Source: Thozetella sp. PMI_491 (lineage: Eukaryota; Ascomycota; Sordariomycetes; Chaetosphaeriales; Chaetosphaeriaceae). From it: a stretch of DNA of 64,000 nucleotides. The notes under the pieces are model-generated. The model was not told where the DNA came from and searched no databases. It was given only the letters and a program-made list of their open reading frames with translations. Of this stretch, positions 44,563 through 56,780 are shown piece after piece (the first letter of the stretch is position 1; each line of letters begins with the position of its first letter). Location of the stretch: NCBI GenBank assembly GCA_021432635.1, contig MU270023.1:1054001-1118000 (forward strand). Reading direction: 5' to 3'. A program made the translations under genes and the position numbers.

Positions 44563-46876
44563 ATGGAGCTGCCGAAACCATCGAACTTCGCTTGCGACCG
44601 TTGTCGCTCTGGGAAGAGAAAAGTAGGTTGATATTAATCTTGGCCACAATGAGGAAGAGGTTGTTGTAAGGGACTAAGGTCAGTTCGTAGTGCGATGCAG
44701 CTAAGCCAGAGTGCTCTCGGTGTCAGCGACAAAACAAGCTTTGCGTTTATAGTACAGAAGAGAGACCGAAAAAGTACGCCGGCTCCTCCTCCTTCTGGGA
44801 TTTCATGGACCCTTCTGGCTTGTGCAGGTAGTAACATGAGGGTACTGGCAGAAGGAAGTATTGGGATGAGGCATACGTTTCTAGCCTGGAGAACCAGGTC
44901 AAAACGTTGCTACACGCTCTCGAAGCTGCTAACGGCTCAGCTGCTGCGGGCCCGTCTACCTCCCACGAGCCAAGCCTCGTCGCCACGCCACAACATGAAG
45001 TGGGAGAGTTGGCAGGTAGGGTTGGGCAGACCAGAGACGTTGCCCGCCCAAACGAAATCGAGTATGCATCGCAACTCCGTCGAAGAAACAAGGCGCCCCA
45101 AGAGCCTCAAGATAGATCTCTGGCAGCCATGGAAGAATTAAGCGTCATGATGTGGAGGACAAATATCGGCGACGGCGTTACCATCATCAGCGAACCTTCG
45201 ACCGGCCCTCGTCACAACATTGATAAATCTGAGCAACCTGATGCCGAGACCATTATCAACCCTCCACCAAATGTGGTCAAATACTGTCAAGATGCGGGGC
45301 TACTGCATGATCTTGCGGCCCTCTTCATCGACAATATCAACAGCGAGCACCAGTTCACCTCGTACAGCAGCACTGAATTTCTCGGCTCTTACCCCTACCA
45401 GAATCCTGAGATCGCCTTCCTGCACAGTTCCTTGCTAGCAGTAGGTGCCACATTCTCTAAAAGAGTCGACGCTGTCGAGATCAGCGAGGCATTCGCTCAG
45501 TTTGCCGAGAGCTTGGTTTTCACCTGCTTCAGAAGCAGACCTAGTATCCACGTGGTCCAGGGACTTTGCATGCTGTCGTGGAGATCTCTGGCACTGGGGA
45601 AGGACCACTTCGGCTGGATCTTTATCTCCATGGCAGCAGGACTCTGCGTACACTTGCGTCTACACGTGCTCGCGCTAGGCGAATGCGAAGCAAGATCGTG
45701 GCAGCCGCAGCCGGAGGATATCCAGACGTTCTGGATGTTTTATATTATCGACCGGACGGCTATATCAATTCTCGGTAGAAATTGCGTTCTGCCTTGGCGC
45801 CGTGTCAATGTTCCCGACTTTGGTGCAACGTTTGCCCCCGATGCGGCAGGTATCGCGAAGATATCATTCACCTGGCAGTGCAAGCTATGGTTCCTGCACG
45901 ACGAGCAGATGGATCAAGTGTGAGTTAACCCTACCGACTCTTCTGTCCATAATCCTGGCTAATGTGTAATAGGTTCGCAACCAAATTCAAGGCGATGCAA
46001 GCCCAGCAACAGGTTCATCTTCTCGTATCTACACATGAAGCACTGCGCAACTTCTTCAAATCTCGGGACAGACGCTTAGATCTCGCTGGCTCGGCGACGA
46101 ATTCGCACGTGCTGTTCTTCCATATGGCATATCAGATGGCTTTGCTCATTACACTACCTCCATTTCTCCGCTGCTTCGCCGCCTCCGAAGCTAACGATAT
46201 ACAAAGCTCCGATCTTCTTATGCTGATACTGAAGTCGCTCACGACCGCTGCATCGGCGATGGTACGCCTCGTTCGTATGTACCGTGACGCCCACATCGAG
46301 AAGTGGACCAATGCGAATCCAGTCGTGATACATCACCTCCTAAGCGCGTCTATTGTTCACATGATGAACGCAACCAGCACATCGATTTCTCTCAAGATGC
46401 AGAGTGCAAGGTGGTTAAGAATTGCTATGGATCTTCTGGTGCAGCTACAAATGCAGTGGCCGAACAGAGCAAGCAAGACCATAAAGGTAATTCGGGTACT
46501 TGCGGAAAGGTGGAGAGTCCTGGGAGCATTGCCTTTTCAGTTCAGCTATCGAGTTGAAGCATCCCCGGAAGATCCGAATTCGGCGAGTGGTCAACACGCC
46601 CAAATGCGCCATAGGGCAAAAGAAATTCTAAGAGGTGCTGCACTTCCGGGGGAGTATTATGATCTAAACCATGCCACTCCGTCACAGCCGGAGAATTCTA
46701 TCTTCCCATTTGCTGGGGTTGAGATGGACTCGTTGGGCGCATATTCCAATTTTGACCTCACGGGCCCCGCCATGTCCGACTTTGGAGTTGTGGCCCAGCG
46801 ACGGTTTGATGAGTTCATCGCTGACGGGGATTTAAATTGGCTCTTCGAAGGCGAGATTGGAGGCGATGTTGTGTAA
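44563..46876 (+). CDS. Zn2Cys6 transcription factor 3 with fungal_trans domain
   Basis: Exons 44563-44622, 44691-44773, 44852-45919 and 45973-46876 join to 704 residues. The start is MELPKPSNFACDRC, and intron 1 interrupts the zinc cluster, which completes as C-x2-C-x6-C-x6-C-x2-C-x6-C (ACDRCRSGKRK then CDAAKPECSRCQRQ). A coiled-coil linker, AYVSSLENQVKTLLHALE, follows intron 2. The fungal_trans domain spans roughly residues 180-420 (SSLLAVGATFS, WMFYIIDRTAISILGR). The C-terminus is acidic. The gene is intact. It is divergent from the aldoxime dehydratase gene and convergent with the nitrilase (109 bp between stops), so it is the natural candidate regulator of both. Confidence 0.85.
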
Positions 46877-46985
46877 TGAGTTTCGTTATATAGTATCCTC
46901 AAGCTGCCGTGGAAGGCTCAGGATTTCACAAGTGGAACCGCGCTGCTGCATATTACACTATTGTGAGCTCTATACAGTAGCTAAC

Positions 46986-48177
46986 TTATTTCTGCTCAGT
47001 CCCAACTTCGGTCGGTGCGATATCCTTGATGGCACCGGTCCTGACCACACTCTTTACATTGCCATCTACGTTCAGCCACATTAGGTCTGGCCTGCTGTAG
47101 TGACCAGTACAATGGGCAAACATTTTGATCCTCGTGATCTCATCGAGATCTAGATTCGCGTAAAGAATTCCCTCCGTCTTGTCGTCCAGCGGTTTCGTGA
47201 TTCTCCTACCGTCGGGTCCAAAGATAGCCGAGCTGCCACCCCCTGCAGCTGACATGAGGGGACCATCTGCCGTGCCGAGCGTCTTGACACCCTCTTCCGT
47301 AATCATGGCGGTGGTGTGGAGGACATATGCCGTAGACTCGATGGCATATACGGCCGAGAGGCTCTGACAGCCTTCATAAGGACTGTTAGCGCAAGTTCCG
47401 TTGGCAGCCAATCCGGCTCGTTCCTTGAGCATCTCCTTACCTTCTGCCGACATGGACCACAGGTCTGGCCCATTACCCGAGTGCGGCGTCAAGCTCGGCC
47501 ACGCAGAGATGTGGATCTGCTCCTTCTGGGCGATGGTGTTGAACTTGAGCAGTGGCTGGATATGCTCCCAGCACGATAGCTGGCCGACGCGTGCAAAAGG
47601 CAGCTGGCCGACTGCAGCGAGGCACTGGCCCGAGGCGTCGCCGAAGATGGTGCGTTCCATGTGGGTCGGCTTCATCTTCCGCCGGTGCACCTTGACCTCG
47701 CCATCGGCGCCGATGAGCACTTGGGCAATATATACCGAGTCGTCGTCGTTCTCAGAGAAGCCCAGCGACACGGCGATGCCGGCCTCCCGCGCCGCTGCCT
47801 TGATGCGATCCATCTCGGGCGAATCCAAGCGCAGCGAGTTCTTGATGTACCGAACGCTCATGTCAAAGTCAACGGGGCGGCTCCTGTGAGGGCAATACCA
47901 TTTGTGTTAGTCAGTGGACTCATTTGGCCGTTTTGTGTGTATATGGAAACCCCAGGTACCCTTTCTCACCGAGAGAAAGGAGCCCAAGGTGAGAAGGGAG
48001 AGATTAGTACCAGATCCAGCACGGATAACCAGGGATGAAGCATTCCGGGAATGCAATTAGCTGTGCCCTGCTCAGACCAGCTTCCTTAATGAGAGCACAT
48101 GTTTTGGCAACGGAGCCTTCCAGATTAAGCCAAACGGGCTCGGATTGTGTAACGGCAACGCGGACCTTGGAAGACAT
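46986..48177 (-). CDS. Nitrilase (Cys-type, fungal aryl/arylaceto-nitrilase group)
   Basis: Two exons (intron 47884-48010, 127 nt) encode 354 residues from the ATG at 48177 ([11 protein letters not shown]). The catalytic triad is visible: Glu in [11 protein letters not shown], Lys in [12 protein letters not shown] and Cys in [13 protein letters not shown]. The CWEH form is shared by fungal nitrilases and cyanide hydratases. HISAWPSL and the late [14 protein letters not shown] region are typical of nitrilases. Nitrilases convert R-C#N to the acid and ammonia (sometimes the amide), as cytosolic spiral oligomers. Cyanide hydratase is possible but less consistent with an aldoxime dehydratase neighbour. 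Two TCCGCA-GATAA elements lie 259-427 bp upstream. Confidence 0.9.
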
Positions 48178-48435
48178 GAGGGCGGTAGAATGCGGCAAAG
48201 AACACGCAAAGTGACAACACCGGTGTTAAATAAGTGATAATGCTCTTTAAGGGAGCGATACGTAGGATAAGTTCGTGCTGTTGCAGATTGTTTAATTGTC
48301 GTGACTGCGACTTATATATGTAATCAACAGCCGTGTACTGAAAAGCTGTTAATAGGATGGCGCCTCGCATTTCCCGGAATACGTCTAGGCACTTACAGTT
48401 GGATAGATGACGATGCGCGAATGCGGGGACGTCAA

Positions 48436-48449
48436 TTCCGCAGCGATAA
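48436..48449 (+). promoter_or_regulatory. TTCCGCAGCGATAA element, nitrilase promoter
   Basis: It lies 259-272 bp upstream of the nitrilase start and differs by one base from the element in the aldoxime dehydratase promoter, in the same orientation relative to its gene. Confidence 0.45.
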
Positions 48450-48590
48450 GACGCGCCCATGCGCCAAGTAGGTATTTGATCTACCGTCGCTAGCGGGAAA
48501 CATCTTGGTTAGTGTAGCTTCTATGTTTGATGATGTGGTGGGTTTCGGGGTCATGTGTAACTAAGGTAAGCAAGAATGCGGCGCTTCAAC

Positions 48591-48604
48591 CTCCGCACTG
48601 ATAA
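48591..48604 (+). promoter_or_regulatory. CTCCGCACTGATAA element, nitrilase promoter, second copy
   Basis: It lies 414-427 bp upstream of the nitrilase start and matches TCCGCA(G/C)(C/T)GATAA. Confidence 0.4.
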
Positions 48605-49398
48605 GGTTAGAAGGGACGAAGATGGTGGGGCTGATAGCTGAGGGTTCGACTGAGCTACAGACAAACAGGACCCGACACTCTACAGGGGGCTTGAAAGTAG
48701 GAAGAACCAGGCAGCTATGCAGCCAGCCAGCCAGCGAATAAAGTCACCCAGTAAAAAAATATGAGAGTACCCAGCTGACAGCACTGTCGGAGCACAGCTG
48801 CTGAGCGGGGCCGCAGCAGACAGCAACGCCCGCAGAGACGTCAAGATTCCGAGCGGAGTTGTAAAATGATAAAAATGTGACTCACGTGGAGAGGGGAGCT
48901 AGGCCTATTCAATGGTTCTTGTTTCATGTATTCTATACAAGTACGCGAAAATATATGGGCATAAGCAATTCGGAGTGATTTGTGAAAAGATGATGCTTAG
49001 ATGAAGACAAAGTTGGGCTCCCTAGGAGCGGGGAAACTAACGTAGATGTCTGGTAAGCCGGTAAAGTGAGACAAATCCACGTGATATTGGGCCAATTTAA
49101 TATACGCTGTGGTTACGAAAGACCCCAGGTGCCAAACACAGCACTGCACCACAGTCAGCACGGTATAGCTCGAGCGCGGCGAGGAGCTGAGGTTCATCAC
49201 AGATGTAAGTATGGGGCAGGGGATATAATGCCTAGGTACCTTAGCTAGTTTCGAGTAATCGACAAGCTAGCAGAGTATCAATTCGTTCTTTAGATAAACT
49301 GAGCTAAACTGGTTGACCTATCTCTACACCCTACTGCGCTAGTGCTGCGATAGTCAGGAGACACCTTCCTATGGTAATATCAGTATGCAGGATAAGAA

Positions 49399-50059
49399 TT
49401 AAGGTGCTTGATAACTTGGATGTGCCTGCCTGGGAACTTGGGGGCCAGGGATGCCGATCTTCTTGCTAACGCTGCAGCAGTCGGCGTCCTAGACAAGACA
49501 TTAGACAACCTCGTTTCGATTCAAACCCTACATCTCGACTAAAAGTCTCCGTAGACAAAGTTGGACGAATAAGGAAGCGTTGGGACGAAGGCACTTACAC
49601 ACTGAAGAGCAAGAACCATTAATTAGCATTCATTTCAACATTATTTGGAGTGTAATAGGAAATGGTTGGAAGAAATTGGGCAGGAGTGCACCACTGATCT
49701 CTGAGACGTACCTGCTTGGCGGTGACTCCGTTCCTAGAGCAGAACTGTGCCTGTAGCGACGGATCGTTACAAACGTTGGCATCGGTAAGTTTACCCCAAA
49801 GTCGGTATGTTAGTTCTTGCGGCCAGAGTAGCCATTGTCCTTGCAGCCCCAGCAGCAGTCCTGGGTAGCAGAATCGCACTAAGGGAAGGAAAACATGTAT
49901 TTGTTAGCCTTCTGATGGCATCGTTCACTTTCTAGGCTATAATGGGATCCCTGGTCATTTTTAGACTTTGAAGGGAAACTGCACTGTACTTACGGCAACA
50001 GCAGTAGAAGTGAATGAAGCGAGAACTGTGAGAACCTTGAAGAGAGTAGTAAGCTGCTT
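49399..50059 (-). pseudogene. Small cysteine-rich secreted-type protein, start codon missing and frame broken
   Basis: Minus-strand exon 1 (49994-50059) encodes a typical signal peptide (TTLFKVLTVLASF then TSTAVA), but the codon where Met is expected (50057-50059) reads AAG. GTAAGT and a CCCTTAG acceptor lead to exon 2 at 49878, giving CDSATQDCCWGCKDNGY and then a stop at 49810-49812. The next Cys-rich stretch, TDANVCNDPSLQAQFC, is in a different frame. A final exon at 49399-49488 gives DADCCSVSKKIG and a stop. A 3-nt exon TGT (49599-49601), bounded by CAG and GTAAGT, would supply one more Cys. The Cys-rich mature part looks like a secreted effector-like peptide. Either the gene is dying or my exon model is wrong in the middle. 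I do not recognise the family. Confidence 0.5.
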
Positions 50060-51475
50060 TTTTTTGCTAAGGTCGGGATAATGTAGTCTGAGTAGTCTCT
50101 ATATATACACCAGGAGAAACCAGCTGCTCTAATAGTACAACACAAGAAAAAATCCAGAGCTACAGTATATTGTACAATAACCGAGCTCAATTGAGATATG
50201 TTCGAAGCCAGAGAAGTGTTCCACAGGATGTCCATGGCAACGAAAGAATTAGGTGGTGTTCGATGAGGATTCTACGAAGGCTGTTGAGCATGTGATTAAT
50301 TGTTGAACGGGAGTGACTAACTAAAGTCTGAGTAGAAAGACCAGGTTTTAGCATGTTAGCCGCTATACCAAAATCATATGCTTCCTAGAAGTAGGGACAT
50401 ATGTAGCTAATGCGGCATATAATGTGCTTCAAGGATGGAACGTAAATCCTCCGCCCACGCTCGGTGCACTTCTCACTGCTCTCGCGTTTCCGCGGGAAAA
50501 CCACGGCAGCTGCCGCTCGAGATTGTAAGATGATTTCACGAGAATAGGCTCAATAATCGCCAGAATGTTAATAACTGAAATATTTAGAATTTCTTCGGAC
50601 GTATATTGTGGTAGGGGGGCCGGGGCAGCATACTAGCTGGCGCCTTGGTCAACTGGACTATGATGCTCATTCTCATAGGCATATGGCATTTTCGGCGCGA
50701 GAGGTGCTAGTTTCGAGAGAAAGGTATTAGGAACAGCTGCTACGCGCGTATCAGTATTATCTTTGAGAACTGTGCTCCCATTGTGATCTGAGATTCGCTA
50801 TGAGCTTTCAGGACCGCCAAGATGAGAATCATCCTCGCTGTGCTAGATGATAAAAGGACCCTGCGCACATCCGGGCCTCTGTTCTGCCGCAGGTCACATG
50901 ACACCTATAATGGGAGGCCATACGAACCCATCAGCCAAAAGGCGCAAAACGAGGCATTCTTTTTGCATGAACTATTTTTAGCGAAACTAATTGAATGAGT
51001 AGGCTATGGTTTATAGGAACAGATAGATATACTTATATCGTTACTCATGGAGAGAGAGAGAGGCGTATCTATATCTATTCATACCTCCTTGATCACCAAT
51101 GTCAGCTGCAAGGATTGATCGTGTCTTCTTCCTAAATGGGAATGTGGAAACATGGCTGAAGCGCTGAAGTCAGGGGGTCAGTCTCCGCCTCCCTTCATCA
51201 CCCCTCAGCAAACCTAGGAGGAGCAAGATCCTGGTCCGTGTCTGCGACAAGGAGGCCCCTTAGCAACCGAGTTGATGGATAATTTGCAAAGCAGCTAGAT
51301 CAAGACAGATTCTTTTCACAAACACACCCAAGTAACCACAGATGCTGCCTCATGATGAATAGCACCAGCATCGGCCATGTACTAGATGCGTGAGCCGCTC
51401 GACATGCTCACACTATTCCCCGTACGGGATAGAAATTCGCGATAGTGCCGGAATGGAAGCACCACAGTTAGAGCA
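50060..51475. other. Gene-free region between the Cys-rich gene and the DUF3433 gene
   Basis: The 1416 bases contain no supported gene. A TATA box for the left gene is listed separately. A GA-rich run (GAGAGAGAGAG) lies at about 51050-51061, and a TATAGATA-like AT tract sits just before it. Confidence 0.45.
50100..50107 (-). promoter_or_regulatory. TATA box of the small cysteine-rich gene
   Basis: TATATATA, 41 bases upstream of the position where the start codon is expected. The promoter looks intact although the start codon is lost. Confidence 0.45.
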
Positions 51476-54400
51476 ATGAACTCTCAGCTTCAAATGGATG
51501 GCCCTCTGAAAAATCGACAGGCCCTAGACGGGCTTTCGAGGCGACATTCGCGCATCACTTCTCGTGCGCCGCGGAGCCAGCAAGCCGACGATTGGCCGTC
51601 GACATCGGTTTATCTTACCAAGAGTTTCCTTCTCGGTATCGCCGTCATTTTTGTCTTCATGATCGCGGCAGCAGAAGCCCTGGACTATTTTTCAGCTCGA
51701 GATTTTGGTATTGCGCAAGTTGCTGAGCAGCAGCATTACCTATGGACTTACGGCCCAACACTATGTAAGGCTTTCTCACAAATATCGTGTCAATACATCT
51801 TTAACACTTGTTTTAGGCTTCACAATCGTAGCAGCCGTTTGGGGTCAGCTCGAATATCGCGTCAAGCAGTCTATGCCGTGGATGGAGCTTCGACGTGGCC
51901 CGCTGCCAGCGGATCGTACGATCGATTTAAATTACCTCTCCCCTTCAAGCGTGATCTCCTTATGGACATCTGTGAAGAACCACCACTTCCAAGTATCCTT
52001 GGTAATCTTGAGTTCCTGGTTGTTGAAAGTGCTTGTCGTCATCTCGACGGGTCTGCTCTCGCAGGAGCCACAGATCATTAAAACACAATCAGACTTCTCG
52101 ATTCTTGGGAAGTTTGATCTCAATTCAACAGGCCTAGGCGGCCAAGACCATCCGGAGATCACACTATGGGCCATAAAACAACAAAACGTCTCGTTTCCGC
52201 CGGGAACAAATGAAGAGGTTGTAGCTGAGTCGTTTGTTGCGCCGAGCTCAGGTAGGATACTCAAATCCCTTGGGTCGCAGCCAATGCCAATTCTAACATC
52301 TCCAAGGTATCGGCGACATCCTGACTGCCAACCTTGTTGTTTTCAACCAGGATACAAATTGCGAGCTATTCAACTGGACGTACGACTCGACAGCTGGAAG
52401 CATTTCTACTGATGCCTTCTCCACTGCGAAGCCGTTCTCAAATGCAGACTTTATGCCGGCAGACCTTCTAAACACAGTGTCGCTTTTGTGTGTCGTGGGA
52501 AGATTTGCCACCAAAGAAGAGCCTTTTCCAAGCCTAGCAAACAATGTCTCTTCCAAATACCTCAATGGAACCCTTCTTTTGGACACAAACTGCTCAAGCG
52601 GACAGGCAGGGTTGAGCAACGACGCCCGCATCTTTACTTCCGCGGTAGTCAATTTGCCTCAAAACGTTTCAACCGTGTCTGCTTTGGTTTGCAACCCAGA
52701 GTACTCTCTGACACGTCGCCAAGTCTCTTCGATTTCTAATGGGCAGAGGGAAGGAGGCATTCTCAATGTCTCCAGCACGGTGCTCGAAACCCTTGACCTA
52801 GGTATTCCGCCGCCTCAACTGACGAAGGAGGTGCTTGATTCATCGAATGCAGTCACGTCGCAAAACATGTTCACCTATATAAACTACACTGGACCGGGGC
52901 GCACATTTGCTTCCTTCCGAGACCCTTTAGTCTTATCCGACTCTTTCGAGGAGACTTTTCGGCTCTTGGCGCTGTTGACGGTGAAGCAGAGGAAGGTAAT
53001 ACCCGCCAACGAGACCGTGCCCGGCGTTGTGTACCACGAGGCCAGCAGGCTTGTAGTCACAAAAATTCCTCTCAGATTGGTTGAAGCTCTGCTGGGCCTC
53101 TTGGCGGTGATGGCACTTTGGCTAGCTACATACGACATGAGAGGCCCTCCGATGAATCCCGCGTCGTTTTTGTCCCTTGCAGATACCCTTGCACGGAGCA
53201 AGGACTTCGAGCAGATTATCTCAGAGAACCACGTCGGCTCTGACGGACTTCCAGCAGACAGAGATGCTCAATATTTCTTCGCGACGACTCCAGGGGCAGT
53301 TCGAATTGTAGCCCACGATCAATGCCAACCAACTCAGAGGCGGTCGAGTACACGGCTAGCTTCGACTATGAGCGACTGGCAGCCACTTCCTGCTACACGA
53401 CTCTATCGGCTCACGGCTATTGCCCTGGCTGCGTGCTTGATTGTGATAATTGAAGTTCTCCTTGTACTTGGAGATCGGAACGGTGGCCTTGCCACTGTAT
53501 CCGATGTTGGGTACACGCGATTTACCTGGCTCATTCTCCCGTCATTTCTCATGTCAATGACTGCCATATATCACGACGTCGCTTCTTCTGCTATCCGTAC
53601 CCTACATCCTTTTGCACAGCTTCGGTTAGGCAAGCCGAGAAACATCGACGACATGATCGAAGACACCCAAGGGGATATTGCAGTCCTTGCCCTTGCAAAG
53701 AGCCTTCACCGCAGGCACATTGGCCTTGCAGCCGTGCTGGCCACCTCAGTTCTTGGCCCTGCTTTACCGATCGTGGCCAGCGGACTGTTCACAGTGCAGC
53801 CTGTTTCCCGCGAGACGCAGGTGAACATGGAAGTATCGACCTGGTTTGACCTTCGCAATTCCTCAAAGCTTTCCAGGGCATACACCTTTTCGGGCTCGGT
53901 TGGTTTCGAAGACTCCTCAATCCCTGATGCGTTCTTCGATCGAGCCATCCAGTTCGAAAACATGTCGTATCCTGCCTTGACATACGAGCAGTATGTCTTC
54001 GCCAGTTTCAACGACTCCATGCAGGGATACGACAATGCGACCGAGATAAGGACGCGTCTTCCTGCAGCCCGCGGTCAGATGAACTGTAGTCTTTTGACAT
54101 ATTCGGACGAGAACTTGCCTACCCCGAGCGATGACTTCTTTTTGGCATCAATCCCGGCGCCATTTGGCTGTGGCCCAGGCGTGAACTCCAGTTCAGATGG
54201 ATCTACGATTTACATGGAAGTCGCAAACATTGCACTTCTCGGAGAGCCAGCGACTTATCCTGCTTACTTTGGCTATCTCTCTGACGGCTTGATGTGGTCG
54301 CCGCCGGGTCCGAACAACTCGATCAACTCGTATGATTCTCGCGACTCATATACGGTATGTAATGACGGTGTTCAGCATCTCTTCGCAGTCACAGGCTCGT

Positions 54401-55191
54401 GGAAACAGAATAATACGTTGGGGGAGCTGGAAATTTTCCATTGCATCCCTTACGTAGAGGGTCTCCAAGTCGATGTGCTCTTGAGCTTGCCGGATATGAA
54501 AGTGAAATCCTCCACACCGCCGGCCGAGGTAGAAAATTCCGTGCAGCCTTGGAGGTCCAAGATTCCGGCGGATAATTCCGTGGCCCTGCCTCGCTTCACC
54601 AACACCCTCCAGGTAAGCACGGATAGCTTCTTCTCGGCACTGTCGGTGGGATACCAAGGGATACCTCTCAGTGAGTTAATCGGCAGGTCGAAGGAGGATT
54701 TGATGATACCGGCCATGAATCGAGTATACCAGCAGCTTGTTGCGCAGGCCTTGCATTTTACTTACCGAAAACCTGTTTCCAATATCATCGACGACCAAGA
54801 CGTAGGCGGAACGGCAAATCTCATCTCAACGGGGCCTACGGGATGGGTTTCGAATTCCGCCGAGCTGCGCCTCACCCAGAGCGCCATATCGACACAGATT
54901 CTTTCCGCTCTGCTTTTGGCTTTAATCGTATGCTCCGTCACTTCGATTCTTATTACCGGAGACACTAGGGGGGTGGTAACTGAGGACCCGGGGACATTGG
55001 CTGCGAGAATGCGACTATTAGCTGGAAGTCAGCTAGTTTCAAGGTTGCGAAATGAGGGACGCGCGAAATTGGATGGTGAAACGTTTGTTCTGCAATGGCG
55101 TAGACCGAGGACCTGGGACGGTGAGGAAGGAAGTGGAAAGGAGAAGCGGTATGGCATCGACATAAAAAGCGAAGAGCTCGCAGCAAGCTAG
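51476..55191 (+). CDS. DUF3433-domain multi-pass membrane protein
   Basis: Exons 51476-51764, 51817-52251 and 52307-55191 encode 1202 residues. A Ser/Arg-rich cytosolic N-terminus precedes a first membrane helix (FLLGIAVIFVFMIAAAEALDYF). The first DUF3433 unit follows (FTIVAAVWGQLEYRVKQSMPW), then a long extracellular loop with many N-x-S/T sites, further helices (LVEALLGLLAVMALWLATY, LTAIALAACLIVIIEVLLVL), a second DUF3433-like unit, a second glycosylation-rich loop and a last helix near 54900-54960. This two-fold pattern is typical of the family, which is restricted to fungi and has no known function. No breaks. Confidence 0.85.
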
Positions 55192-56780
55192 GATAAACCA
55201 CCATGCCAGCCAAAGCGCCATTGAGGGTTATAATACACGTTTCGCGAAGAGATGGCCTTCCCTTCGGTGGTTTGTTCTAGATAATATATTAGTCTTCTCC
55301 TACCTAACACCTGAGCAAAGATTGGAAGGTTTTATTGTAGTTTAATGGCTGCGTTCCTAGTTGTATGATTGGATTCACAGATGCTTGCACAGCTTCGTTA
55401 CTTGTCTGTATGAGTGCTCCTAGCATCCATAGTGCGAGACTCCATACTTAGGAAAGAGCGGCGAACACTGGGAGGGCCGTACTCGGTAAGCCGAGCCTCG
55501 GCGTTTCTATGTAGTCAACCTGACTTTTTAAATGTCTTCCTCCAGCTTCCTTTCCAGAAGTGAAGCCGGGGATAGAGAACGCATCCTTCTACTGTCATCT
55601 GTGTAAGACTGCATGGCATATTCTCCCAGTCGAAAACTGAATCTAACGCGGCCAAGCTCACATAAAGGCGGCTAACTCGCCATTTTTGGGCTTTAGGTCA
55701 ACGGGCATTTTGCATCAACAGCTTGATTTCAGCCGTAGTCAGTCTAAAACTTAAAATCTTAGGCTCCTCATTTGGGGCGTCAAAGAAGTGCCCGGCGTGA
55801 AAGGGAGTCCAGCCTCACTCGTCAAAGAGCGCGGGTGGATGTTTCTTAATGGCTTTCAGCCACTTCCGCGACAAAGTTCGGCCAGGCCATGGAGACTTTA
55901 GACCGCTAAAAGCATACAGGAAAGCTCCGGTTAGCCGGGCTTAACTCCCCTTAGCATATTGGCTGCGACGGGTCAAGAGCTTGCCGTCGCCACAATCGAC
56001 CCTTTGGAGCACTGACATCTCTTGCACTGTCCCGCTCGTATGTAATTAGCCTTGTTGCTTCGCAAATACCACTGATGTCAATTTATCAGACACCTAGGCA
56101 GTCAATTAAGACTTGCCAACAATTTATCTCTCCAGTTCTTTCGTTCTTTTGCATATGGCTAATTCTTTTTTTTTTCTCCCGCGCAAAAACGTAAAGAATA
56201 CGCACGTGCTAGCCAGGCAGCCTAGACTCGACATGTTCTACTACAAAGAGTAGCGAACTATTGCGCCTCGCCCAGGCTAGAATAAACTCTACCCGAACAG
56301 TCGGGTTTTTCACAGCCGCTGGACCATTCGAGCGTATTGAGGCGCTTTGATGGACGCCTCGCCCCTTTGTTCCTTCGAAATCTCGAACCGACAGACCGTA
56401 CGTACTAGGTCAAGCAAGACGCTAGCTCCGGACACTATGTCCCAGGCAATAGTTCAGCGTCTAAGAAACCATTGCCTCAGCTCTAGATCTTTCAGCAGAA
56501 GAGAGGCGTTTGGCTCTGCTGAAAGTCATGAGGATCTTGAGGATACGGCAAATTGGGCTGGGCCAGGCACCGAGTGGATGGCTGCAGTCGTAGGCGTTAG
56601 CATATGAATGTTCTCCACGGTTTGCGGCGCTCTTCATCACCATAAGAATCCCCCTTCTCTCGCCTTCAAGACCGTGGGAACGTAATCCAACCAACCTTCA
56701 CAGCAAATCATTCCATTGCATTGCAACTCTCTGTCACTACTAGATTGCCTCCCTGGGCCCTGCGCAGCCAAGCAGCCGCA
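55192..56780. other. Gene-free region
   Basis: I see no supported gene in these 1589 bases. Short frames at 56347-56694 on both strands have no recognisable product. The right end is the promoter of the CFEM receptor gene. Confidence 0.45.

Larger units (their letters stand above)
48178..49398. other. Nitrilase promoter region and gene-free DNA
   Basis: The 1221 bases have no supported gene. The GATAA-containing elements listed separately lie at 48436 and 48591. A short CAGC-rich tract (AGCCAGCCAGCCAGCG) occurs near 48719-48735. Confidence 0.5.

Noticed and set aside
46986-48177. Cyanide hydratase instead of nitrilase
   Set aside because: CWEH is shared by both, but the aldoxime dehydratase next door makes organic nitriles the more likely substrate. 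Assay would decide.
49990-50235. 81-codon frame on the minus strand
   Set aside because: It over-reads the promoter and signal-peptide exon of the Cys-rich gene in another frame and contains its TATA box.
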